A stretch of DNA of 47,465 bases, taken from positions 1 to 47,465 of the IMG/VR virus record IMGVR_UViG_3300027800_000021. One strand, given 5' to 3'. The notes under the pieces were generated by a model that did not search any database, was not told the origin of the DNA, and worked only from the letters and a program-made list of their open reading frames with translations. The position numbers were made by a program, and so were the translations under genes. Shown here piece by piece: positions 14,283 to 21,204 of this stretch. Within the stretch, counting starts at the first letter, position 1, and every line of letters starts with the position of its first letter. The stretch is from a virus.

Positions 14283-14417
14283 TCAGGTCCTGGATGTGTG
14301 ACGCGGCGAAAGCCGGATGCGGGACCCGATCACGGGCCGGGGGCGGGACGAACGAAGAACTGCGACGAGCAGCACCACCAGTCCCATGCCGATGAGCGTC
14401 AGGGCGTCGTGGATCAT
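14283..14417 (-). CDS. 44-residue predicted membrane protein
   Basis: Reads MIHDALTLIGMGLVVLLVAV followed by a basic tail rich in Arg and Ser. Residues 5-20 would form one transmembrane helix, with the positive tail predicted in the cytoplasm. An AAGGAG lies seven bases before the ATG, and the ATG overlaps the RdgC-fusion stop by four bases (ATGA). The stop is one base before the next start. Size and layout recall small phage inner-membrane proteins such as superinfection-exclusion or inhibitor peptides, but there is no sequence match I recognise. Confidence 0.55.
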   Translation of the reverse strand: MIHDALTLIGMGLVVLLVAVLRSSRPRPVIGSRIRLSPRHTSRT

Positions 14418-15886
14418 GCCGACTCCTTCGGGGTTCCGATGCTCACGGTCACATCAGGTTTGGATCTGGATGTAATGACGGCGCCGGCCTCATTTTTTCC
14501 TTTCTTGCGGGACATGGTGACGGTAGTGCCGTTTGCGTAGTGCATGACCACGCTGTCGCCGTCGGCCCCCTTTTCAACGCTGCGGACGCCGTCTGCCCGC
14601 AGGGCCAGGGCGAGGGACACGGTATTTTCGGCGGCGGCGACGCCCAGGCGGCCGCCGCCGGTCTTACGGACACATCCGTCCGCAAACACGTCGTCGCGCT
14701 CCATCTGTTCGATGAGCCGGGCGGCCTTATTGAAGCCGATGCGGAAGTGGCGTTGCAGGCCCGATATGGAGGCTGTGCCCTGGGCCCGGGCGAATTCCAG
14801 GGCCTGGGAGTAGGTTGGGTCCGTGGTGGTGTCGTCGGCCACGGGCAAGGGCCGCCGGGTGGGCTTGGCCTTCCTGGGGGCCTTGTCCTTTGGCAGCAGG
14901 CCCTTGTCCCGCAACCAAGTCAGGTACAGCGTGTCCCACGTCGCAAACAGGCGTTCGAGGCTCAAATGCTTGTCCGCGAACGATCCGTCGGGATCCTCGC
15001 GATCACTGGTCCAAAACGTGGTGTCCACGCGCATGGCGAACGTCTCGCCCCGCACGCGGACGTGATATTCGCCGCCTTCGATGGTCATGAGGATGGTGGC
15101 CTCGACGACGCGGTGATTGCGCGCCAGGGCCTCGGTGACCTCATTCGATTCGCCCGTGGCGGTCAGGGTGAGGGATTTTTCCGAGTCGGCGACGACGACG
15201 CGCTCAAAGACGACTTCTACATCCTTGCCGGATACATCCAGGGTGTCGCCGTCGTGGGAGTACAGCCACGTCAGGAAATCCTGGCCGACTGTCAGGGGGC
15301 AGTTTTCGCCGGGAAGAATCGGCGTGAACGGCACGACGGGGTTGATGGAGCAGGTGAACGTGAGTTCGAAGAGCCGCCGGAACAGCTCGAGGTGCCGGAC
15401 CGTCGTCGAACAGACCCAAATTTCGCCGGTCCCGGGCGTGGTCCATACCACGTCGGCCAGCGACGGCACCGGCGCGGTCTGGGACAGTAGCGACAGGCGT
15501 ACGCGGTCGCGCACCTGGGCCTTCTCGTCCTTGCTCGCAAAGGGGATGAGGACTTTCTTCATGACCTCTTCCCGCTTGCGCTCCAGGAATTTTTTGACTT
15601 CCTGCCGGGTCCGGACCTCCAAGAGCTTGCCCGGCACGCTGCGTTTGTCCATGCGGAACGTCCAGGCCAGATGCGCCAGCCGCTCGGGCGCGGACGCCGT
15701 CCACTGGTTGTCCGTGGGGTCGTCCATGTTCACCCAGCCGTAGGATTCCTCGTCGGGCAGGGTGTCGATGGAGCGGAAGCCATTCCGGGCCAGATGCTCC
15801 GTTGCCTGCTGCAGGGTGGCGCGGTCGATTTCCTGGCCGACGGGGCGGAACCGGGTGATGGGGCAGGATCGTTTGAGGAACGGCAT
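14414..15886 (-). CDS. RdgC-like protein fused to an FtsK gamma-type winged helix
   Basis: 490 residues. The start (MPFLKRSCPITRFRP) and the first 330 or so residues (RSIDTLPDEESYGWVNMDDP, later LFRRLFELTFTCSINPVVPF) match RdgC, a ring-forming DNA-binding protein that limits RecA and RecFOR activity; RdgC is normally about 300 residues. After a basic linker, residues 355-400 (DPTYSQALEFARAQGTASIS, LQRHFRIGFNKAARLIEQME) match the gamma winged helix of FtsK, which reads KOPS sequences. An 89-residue tail follows. This suggests sequence-guided loading of a recombination modulator. The ATG at 15886 overlaps the preceding stop by one base. Confidence 0.8.
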   Translation of the reverse strand: MPFLKRSCPITRFRPVGQEIDRATLQQATEHLARNGFRSIDTLPDEESYGWVNMDDPTDNQWTASAPERLAHLAWTFRMDKRSVPGKLLEVRTRQEVKKFLERKREEVMKKVLIPFASKDEKAQVRDRVRLSLLSQTAPVPSLADVVWTTPGTGEIWVCSTTVRHLELFRRLFELTFTCSINPVVPFTPILPGENCPLTVGQDFLTWLYSHDGDTLDVSGKDVEVVFERVVVADSEKSLTLTATGESNEVTEALARNHRVVEATILMTIEGGEYHVRVRGETFAMRVDTTFWTSDREDPDGSFADKHLSLERLFATWDTLYLTWLRDKGLLPKDKAPRKAKPTRRPLPVADDTTTDPTYSQALEFARAQGTASISGLQRHFRIGFNKAARLIEQMERDDVFADGCVRKTGGGRLGVAAAENTVSLALALRADGVRSVEKGADGDSVVMHYANGTTVTMSRKKGKNEAGAVITSRSKPDVTVSIGTPKESA

Positions 15887-16092
15887 CAGGCGCTCCTTGC
15901 TGGCACGAGGGTGAACACGTCCCGGCCGCCGTGGCCGTCGATGACCAGAAGGCGGTTTTTGAGCTCGCCCAGGCTGGAGCCGGAAAACGTGTAGATGGCG
16001 CCGCGCGTCAGGCACCGGGCGGTCAGTCTGTGCCGCTGGCGGTCATAGGCGTAGTAGGCAAATTTGGAGCCGATGATCAGTTTCCGCGACAT
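15886..16092 (-). CDS. Small hypothetical early protein
   Basis: 68 residues (MSRKLIIGSKFAYYAYDRQR to a VFTLVPARSA end). Mixed beta/alpha with a strongly basic first half. No family recognised. Its stop overlaps the RdgC-fusion start by one base (TGATG), so the two are coupled. Possibly a small partner of the RdgC-like protein, judged only from position. Confidence 0.55.
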   Translation of the reverse strand: MSRKLIIGSKFAYYAYDRQRHRLTARCLTRGAIYTFSGSSLGELKNRLLVIDGHGGRDVFTLVPARSA

Positions 16093-16298
16093 GTTTCCTC
16101 CCTGTCCCCGGTCGGCGTGGCCAGCATGCGGCCGTCCGCCGTATGTTTGCGTTGCAGGTAGGCGTAGGGGGCCAGCGTCCCCAGGATTGCCCGGCGGTCC
16201 CCGTAGGAGAGCCCGGCCCGACTGGCCAGGGCCTGGATGCGCGCCACCACGTCGTCGATGGCGTCGGGCAGGGGGATGTCGCCGGGCGCGGCGGTCAT
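16077..16298 (-). CDS. Small hypothetical early protein
   Basis: 73 residues. Mostly helical: DAIDDVVARIQALASRAGLS followed by YGDRRAILGTLAPYAYLQRK and a polar tail. No family recognised. It overlaps the following gene by 16 bases and the preceding stop by four, consistent with membership of the early operon. Confidence 0.55.
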   Translation of the reverse strand: MTAAPGDIPLPDAIDDVVARIQALASRAGLSYGDRRAILGTLAPYAYLQRKHTADGRMLATPTGDREETCRGN

Positions 16299-16492
16299 GC
16301 CGATTTTCCCGCCGCCAGATCCGGGCGGGCGATGTCGTAGCAGCCGCCGGAGCCGAGGCCGTCCACGTAGGCCTGCATCTCCAGGCAGCGATCCATGGTC
16401 CTGGGGTCTTCGGTCGCCGCCTGCCGGATGTTCAGGCGCAGGGCCAGGAGGGTCATCCGGCTGGGCAGGCAGATCACGGGCATGATGGGCAT
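16295..16492 (-). CDS. Small hypothetical early protein
   Basis: 65 residues from the ATG at 16492, which has GGAGG five to six bases upstream; the longer open frame above it has shadow composition and would read across the end of the next gene. Sequence: MPIMPVICLPSRMTLLALRL, then a polar helical segment with TMDRCLEMQAYVDGLG. No family recognised. Stop overlaps the next gene by four bases. Confidence 0.5.
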   Translation of the reverse strand: MPIMPVICLPSRMTLLALRLNIRQAATEDPRTMDRCLEMQAYVDGLGSGGCYDIARPDLAAGKSA

Positions 16493-16544
16493 GGCGGCCT
16501 CCGTTATGAGTGTTCGAGGTGCTCCCTTCGGAGTCCTCGTCGGA

Positions 16545-17198
16545 TCAAGAAAATGTGGAGTCGTTGACCCTGATGCCCTTCCAATACGAGCGAGGGCCGT
16601 CCATTCGGATTGTGAGGCCCAGGGCCTTGAAAACATCTTCAAACTGTGTGCGGTTGGCAGGGGGCTGAAACCCGTTCTTTTTTGCCCATTTCGCATAGGC
16701 CTCGTAGACATAGGGACAAGGCGTTATGAAATTCTGTTCTTTGATACATTCCTCATTGAGGAAAAGTTGTGCGGAATCGCTATAATCCTGGATCGGGGAG
16801 GGTTGTCCGTCTCCCTTGCTTTCGGGGGCATCCAGGATGGTGAGCGCGGCGTCGAGAAGTTCCGGAGTCAGGGGGTCGACTTGGTCATCACTCTGCCAAA
16901 GAATGTTCACGGCCAGGCATTCAAGACGGTCCGGAATCAGTTCTTTCCGGCGAATGCTGGCGGCCAGATGGCCTGGATGCTCTGCCGATATGCTGATGTT
17001 GGTGTAAAGCCGGAGCATTCCGCCGTTCGGCCGGATTTTGACCTTTTGATACTCTCCACCAAGCGCCCCAAGTTCGTATCCATGCCGGATCAGAGTCGCA
17101 TGGTACGGTTTAACGTCTATTTGCAGAGCGGATGTCCAATCGGCCAGGAAAGGATCGATCGGAACATTAACGGGCATGTCGCCGGGTTGTGTGGACAT
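16545..17198 (-). CDS. Early-operon first gene with a P4/D5-type C-terminal winged helix
   Basis: 217 residues starting MSTQPGDMPVNVPIDPFLAD. The last 55 residues (YVYEAYAKWAKKNGFQPPAN, then FEDVFKALGLTIRMDGPRS-YWKGIRV) follow the pattern of the C-terminal winged helix of P4/D5-type primase-helicases; the helicase at 19293 ends in a similar block (QYEKWAKANGFKKPW). The first 160 residues are unrecognised. GAGG lies eight bases before the ATG. As first gene after the leftward promoter it would be expressed earliest. A role in replication control or origin binding is plausible. Confidence 0.6.
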   Translation of the reverse strand: MSTQPGDMPVNVPIDPFLADWTSALQIDVKPYHATLIRHGYELGALGGEYQKVKIRPNGGMLRLYTNISISAEHPGHLAASIRRKELIPDRLECLAVNILWQSDDQVDPLTPELLDAALTILDAPESKGDGQPSPIQDYSDSAQLFLNEECIKEQNFITPCPYVYEAYAKWAKKNGFQPPANRTQFEDVFKALGLTIRMDGPRSYWKGIRVNDSTFS

Positions 17199-17490
17199 GG
17201 CTCCTCGCTTTGTTTTGGGGCCTGCCTGTGCGTGACAGGCCCCATGTTGCAACGGGCGGACGGCCGATTCCGGCTACACACACCCAACCGTGGAAGGTTC
17301 GCTTCAAGTTTCGCTCTCGGTCTCCCGCATCGTGTCCCCTACTGATCCGACCGCCTGGCTGTGCCCCCTTGGGGGGCCTTGACCGGCCCGCTATGCGGTG
17401 GCCGTCGTTCGGAGTGTCTCACGGGATGGCCCTACAAATATCGAATTAGAAATTTGCGTCAACAAAAATAATCTATTTAGCGAGTGAATT
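17199..17490 (-). promoter_or_regulatory. Leftward early control region
   Basis: No convincing gene lies here. It holds an 8-bp stem hairpin (GGGGCCTG 17217-17224 with CAGGCCCC 17236-17243) in the leader of the 17198 gene and an AT-rich stretch (17430-17490) suitable for a promoter. The repeat AGAAATTTGCG at 17448-17458 also occurs, inverted, in the CI/Cro region. Confidence 0.5.
17448..17458. promoter_or_regulatory. Candidate CI operator (left)
   Basis: AGAAATTTGCG is an exact 11-bp match to the reverse complement of 18308-18318 between the CI and Cro genes. Shared words at both early promoters are expected of repressor operators. Confidence 0.45.
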
Positions 17491-17492
17491 GC

Positions 17493-17515
17493 AAAAAAAA
17501 AGCCGCAGATGCGGC
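17493..17515 (-). terminator. Terminator after the CI repressor gene
   Basis: On the minus strand GCCGC-ATCT-GCGGC is followed by an unbroken run of nine U (A-run 17493-17501). It begins about 30 bases beyond the repressor stop codon and separates repressor transcription from the leftward operon. Confidence 0.8.
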
Positions 17516-17546
17516 AATTTTCAGGAAAACCTGGGGAAGGGAAAGG

Positions 17547-18275
17547 CTAGCGGCGGGTCAGATCGGCCCACAGGCCGACGACGCGGCCGATGATGGGCTT
17601 GCTGTAATCCCCCAGGAAGTCATCCTGGAGAAAATAAGTATCTGGCGGATATTCTTGAGAATTCAGAGAATAGAAGGTGATCATCTCACGGCCCCGGCGG
17701 CTGTGCAGTTGGACCTTCTTGATGGCTTCGCCGCCGTCGGGATCGCGAATTAGAAACATGTCGCTGCCGCGCCGGGGATCAGTGTCATGCCGGTCAACGA
17801 ATACCATGTCCCCGGCCAGGATCAGCGGGATCATCGACCGTTGGCCCTGGGCCACCCGGATCGCCAACAGGCCAGAACGCCCACGTACCAGGGGATCCGT
17901 GATGTCCACGGCAACCCACGATTGGATGCGCTCGTCAGGGATCAGGCCTGGACCGGCCGCCGCCTCGGTAGTGACCACGGGCACGGCCTTGAACTTGTCT
18001 ACCGGCTGGTCCGTGGCGGGAGATTCGGAGTTGTTCAGCAAGTGCAGGATTTTGACATCCCTAAGCGCGATGCCGTCTTCGTCGGGGAACACCAAGCGCG
18101 CGCCGAGCCGCTCCAGCCAGCCGAGGTAATCCTCGGCGTTCGTCTGCTTGCCTTTGAGGGTCTTGCAAAACGTCGAATAGTTAGCCCTGGCCGTCGCGGC
18201 CATGCGTGTTTTTCCGCCCGGACCCGTGGACAGCCGCTCGAGCCAGGCGAGGCTTTTGTCGTACAGAGAGGGCAT
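17547..18275 (-). CDS. CI-type repressor with S24/LexA-like C-terminal domain
   Basis: 242 residues from the ATG at 18275; an upstream in-frame ATG at 18341 would add 22 residues but would place the operator inside the gene and leave only 29 bases to cro. The N-terminal half (YDKSLAWLERLSTGPGGKTR, then MAATARANYSTFCKTLKGKQ) is a helix-turn-helix. The C-terminal half is S24-like: SMIPLILAGDMVFVD with the Ser nucleophile near 147 and Lys in GGEAIKKVQ near 186, the dyad needed for RecA-stimulated self-cleavage. It should maintain lysogeny and be lost on SOS induction. Confidence 0.85.
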   Translation of the reverse strand: MPSLYDKSLAWLERLSTGPGGKTRMAATARANYSTFCKTLKGKQTNAEDYLGWLERLGARLVFPDEDGIALRDVKILHLLNNSESPATDQPVDKFKAVPVVTTEAAAGPGLIPDERIQSWVAVDITDPLVRGRSGLLAIRVAQGQRSMIPLILAGDMVFVDRHDTDPRRGSDMFLIRDPDGGEAIKKVQLHSRRGREMITFYSLNSQEYPPDTYFLQDDFLGDYSKPIIGRVVGLWADLTRR

Positions 18276-18307
18276 AATGCCATTGTCTATCGGGCGTGGG
18301 GTCATTT

Positions 18308-18362
18308 CGCAAATTTCTGATTTGATGATTCGAGTTGACATGATTTGCTAATTAGCTATTTT
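18308..18362. promoter_or_regulatory. CI/Cro operator-promoter region
   Basis: CAAAT-TTCTG-ATTTG (18310-18324) is an interrupted palindrome, and 18308-18318 matches the left operator candidate. For the rightward direction TTGACA (18335-18340) is followed after 16 bases by TATTTT (18357-18362). The -10 lies only eight bases before the cro ATG, so that transcript would be almost leaderless. GATTTGC recurs at 18342-18348. Confidence 0.5.
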
Positions 18363-18370
18363 CCTGCCCC

Positions 18371-18601
18371 ATGGACCGACGCAAATCCCTTACCGAGGCC
18401 ATGGCCACGCTGGGCATGACCATCCCGCAATACGCCGCGCACTGCGGGGTGTCCCAGTCCGTCATTTACAAATTCCTGCAGGGCCTGGACCTGCGGCTGT
18501 CCACCTGGGACAGGATCGACCCGAGTCGCCTGCCCCAGGGCCCGCCAGGTCACGACGCCAACCTACCTGCCCGGCGGCCGGTCGCGAGGATAATTTCATG
18601 A
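18371..18601 (+). CDS. Cro-like HTH protein
   Basis: 76 residues. MATLGMTIPQYAAHCGVSQS-VIYKFLQG is a helix-turn-helix of the Cro/CI class. It is divergent from the CI gene across the operator, the classical position for Cro, and would shut down repressor synthesis and commit to lytic growth. The last 25 residues are Pro/Arg-rich and probably unstructured. Its stop overlaps the start of the next gene by four bases (ATGA). Confidence 0.7.
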   Translation: MDRRKSLTEAMATLGMTIPQYAAHCGVSQSVIYKFLQGLDLRLSTWDRIDPSRLPQGPPGHDANLPARRPVARIIS

Positions 18602-19083
18602 TAAAAGTGGACGAAGACGTGCCCTTGAACACGTGGGGCTTTTTCCAGTTGTCCATTGAACTCCTCGACATCTCGGGCCTCGCCCGCATCCACCGCAAGA
18701 GCCACGACGCCATATACAAATACGCGCGTAATCCGGACCGCTTCCCCGAGGGCGAGGTCCGCCAGGATCCGCTACGGCGCATGCTGATCCAGTGCGCGGA
18801 TGTGGTGAAGCTGGGAGGGGCCAGGGGGCAGGCGGCGGTGCGGGTTGTGGCCGCAATGTTCGCGGCGTTGGTGGAGTGCGAGGTCATGCCTCGCGAGGCT
18901 GTTCGGCCTGATTGTGCGGACGTACCGGGCGAGTGCCTCGACGACTATCCGCCTGTGGTCAGGTTGCACGAGATGATCCGCGAGGGTGCGCCCCTGGAGG
19001 CGGTACAGGATCAGTTCCGGGTGGTGGTGCGCGAGCTGCGGGAGACAGTCGCGGCCTACACGGCGGAAAGGGGCGGTCAATGA
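18598..19083 (+). CDS. Phage regulatory protein, CII-like position
   Basis: 161 residues, mainly helical. The segment LLDISGLARIHRKSHDAIYK-YARNPDRFPEGEVRQDPLRR resembles a helix-turn-helix found in phage regulators encoded right after cro; the C-terminal half (MIREGAPLEAVQDQFRVVVR) is a long helix likely to mediate oligomerisation. Second gene of the rightward early transcript, coupled to cro. It could act like CII, or as a replication regulator; sequence does not decide. Confidence 0.55.
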   Translation: MIKVDEDVPLNTWGFFQLSIELLDISGLARIHRKSHDAIYKYARNPDRFPEGEVRQDPLRRMLIQCADVVKLGGARGQAAVRVVAAMFAALVECEVMPREAVRPDCADVPGECLDDYPPVVRLHEMIREGAPLEAVQDQFRVVVRELRETVAAYTAERGGQ

Positions 19084-19229
19084 TTCCGCATGGTTGGCAT
19101 CATGGCGCGCCCCCCTCGCCCCCCAGGACAGGCGTGGCAATGGTCCCATGCTCCATGGGGCGTTCGCGGGTCCTTCCTGGCCTTCCCTTTATGCGGAGCG
19201 GCAGAGCCTCAAGGATTCACGAAATTTGA
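19080..19229 (+). CDS. Possible 49-residue small protein
   Basis: The ATG at 19080 overlaps the previous stop by four bases (ATGA), the coupling pattern used throughout this phage, and the frame runs to TGA at 19227-19229. The product (MIPHGWHHGAPPSPPRTGVA and on) is Pro/His/Arg-rich with no predicted fold or family. The overlap supports it; composition argues for caution. Confidence 0.3.
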   Translation: MIPHGWHHGAPPSPPRTGVAMVPCSMGRSRVLPGLPFMRSGRASRIHEI

Positions 19230-19292
19230 TTACACAGAATTTACTGCACTTTTGCATAGGCCGTAGCTGTGTCAATGTTATGACATGGGGTC

Positions 19293-20906
19293 GTGATGCC
19301 TAGAGAAAAGGTTGATGAGCTTGAGCGGATACAGCTCCAGATGCGCAGCCGGGCTGAAGCCGAAGAGGCGATGTATGCCAAAAAAGACACGGCGAGCGAT
19401 ACAGTCTCGTCGGACTTTTTGGCACGCTGTGCAGAGGACGGGGAAAGGGGCGCAGCAGAGATTTTTCGGCGATTGTACATGACGTGGAATGGATCGACGG
19501 CACCAGAAGCATACAAAAAAAAATTGCTCTTCTGTCCTGACCCCGATCTTGGCTGGCACTGGTGGGACGGACATCATTGGAACCAGGACAGATCAAAGCG
19601 TGTACTGGAGGCACTGGACGGTGTCGTCGAGATCATACGCCAGGAATCAACGAGGCAGTGGGAGCGGTTCCGGAAAGCGAAAAATGATGGTGATGACGAG
19701 GAAAAGAAGCTCGCTGGTCGCCGAGCTGGAGCGCTTTGGAGGATGTCGAATGAATTGAACGGCACTCGCAAGAGGGGCAATATCTTGGACATGGCCAAGG
19801 CTGGCCGCGACGCTCCACCCTGGGACAGATCCCCATGGTTGTTCCCGGCCCAAAATGGCGCGGTCGATCTCAAAACCGGACGTCTCATGCCTGGCCATCC
19901 CTCCGATTATCTGCGCGGCGGAGCTCCTACGCCATACAAAGACGATGCGACGTGCCCGCAATGGGAGCATTTCCTCTCACAGGTTATGGGGGGGGACGGG
20001 GAAATGGTCACTTTTTTAAAGCGTGTCCTGGGGTATGCGATTACAGGTCTATCAATTCACCATAAATTTTTCGTGTTTTGGGGTCGGTCTCGGAATGGGA
20101 AGGGGACTCTGATCGAAACAATCCGTAAGGTGTTGGGTCCGGCATTGGCTGGGCCGATCATGGCTGAAATGCTGCTTGACCAGGGGCGGTCGCGCTCATC
20201 AGCCGCCGCCAGTCCGGACATTATTGATTTGATGGGTAAACGCATCATCTGGGCCTCCGAGACGGACGAAGGCCGCCGGTTTTCGAGCGCGGCCGTGAAG
20301 CTGATGACCGGCGGGGATACGCTCAAGGGGCGCCCGCTCCAGGGGGGGATGGTTGAAATCCAACCGAATCACAGCCTGTTCCTGCTGACAAACGAACGGC
20401 CAGACGCGCCTGCCTCGGATCAGGGTTTCTGGTCAAGATGTCTTTTGATCAAATTCAACGAGCGGTTTGTCGAAACCCCGCGCCTGCCGAACGAGCATCC
20501 CATAGACGTCCACCTGCCTGAAAAACTTGAATCGGAATTGCCGGGCATCCTTCGCTGGCTCGTGGAGGGCTGCTTGGAATGGCAGCGTGACGGCCTACGG
20601 CCTCCTACCCGTGTCGTCGCTGACACGGATGAATACCGTGGTGACGTGGATATATTTGGTCGATTCCTGGCCGAGGACTGCGTCAGAATCCCAGGGGCGA
20701 AGGTCCAGTGCGCCGAGCTTTACGGGCAATATGAAAAATGGGCGAAGGCCAACGGATTCAAGAAGCCCTGGAGCAGCATCAAGATTTCCAAAGAGCTCAA
20801 GGCCCGGGGCCTCAAGCAGTTTAAATCCTGTTATGTCTACTGGTTGGATGTGGAAATTAAGACAGAATTCAACGCCCACCTGTGCGTCGGTTGGGAGAAT
20901 TTATAG
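19293..20906 (+). CDS. D5-family SF3 replicative helicase
   Basis: 537 residues. The D5 N-terminal region (about 180-245, including PWLFPAQNGAVDLKTGRL) precedes an SF3 helicase core: Walker A GRSRNGKGT (264-272), Walker B IIWASETDEG (318-327), and LFLLTNERPDAP as sensor 1. The C-terminus (about 460-520) is the winged helix typical of P4/D5 proteins. There is no primase domain; priming would be supplied by the CHC2/Toprim protein at 21205. It should unwind phage DNA at the origin. Starts GTG-ATG at 19293/19296. Confidence 0.88.
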   Translation: MMPREKVDELERIQLQMRSRAEAEEAMYAKKDTASDTVSSDFLARCAEDGERGAAEIFRRLYMTWNGSTAPEAYKKKLLFCPDPDLGWHWWDGHHWNQDRSKRVLEALDGVVEIIRQESTRQWERFRKAKNDGDDEEKKLAGRRAGALWRMSNELNGTRKRGNILDMAKAGRDAPPWDRSPWLFPAQNGAVDLKTGRLMPGHPSDYLRGGAPTPYKDDATCPQWEHFLSQVMGGDGEMVTFLKRVLGYAITGLSIHHKFFVFWGRSRNGKGTLIETIRKVLGPALAGPIMAEMLLDQGRSRSSAAASPDIIDLMGKRIIWASETDEGRRFSSAAVKLMTGGDTLKGRPLQGGMVEIQPNHSLFLLTNERPDAPASDQGFWSRCLLIKFNERFVETPRLPNEHPIDVHLPEKLESELPGILRWLVEGCLEWQRDGLRPPTRVVADTDEYRGDVDIFGRFLAEDCVRIPGAKVQCAELYGQYEKWAKANGFKKPWSSIKISKELKARGLKQFKSCYVYWLDVEIKTEFNAHLCVGWENL

Positions 20907-21204
20907 GTGATCCCAGAAACTCTAAAGGAAGCTCCCATGGTTGAATGTCTTTTATTTTACATAGTTACGATGTCATATTGCCGACTTTGGGAGTATTTAG
21001 ACTTTTTTATACATACACACAAAGAAAAAATAAAAAACAAAAATACTAGCGGTAATACGCCTATCGCGCCAAAAAACTCTAAAAACTCCCGCCCCGTTGC
21101 GGTTGGCCGAAATCCGGCCGTTGGAAACTCCCAAAAAGCTCTTATTTCCCGGGCCGAAGCTCCCGGGCGTGGCGCCTCCTATGGCAATATCCGGGGAGGA
21201 TCGT
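20907..21204. other. AT-rich intergenic region, candidate replication origin
   Basis: About 300 bases between helicase and primase genes. It contains an A/T-only-rich run (20993-21052), unlike the GC-rich surroundings, and reiterated AAACTC words (near 20917, 21077 and 21125) followed by AAA or CCC tracts. A 103-codon frame spans it but has poor coding character. Position between the two replication genes and composition suit an origin; no defined initiator sites were proven. Confidence 0.35.
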
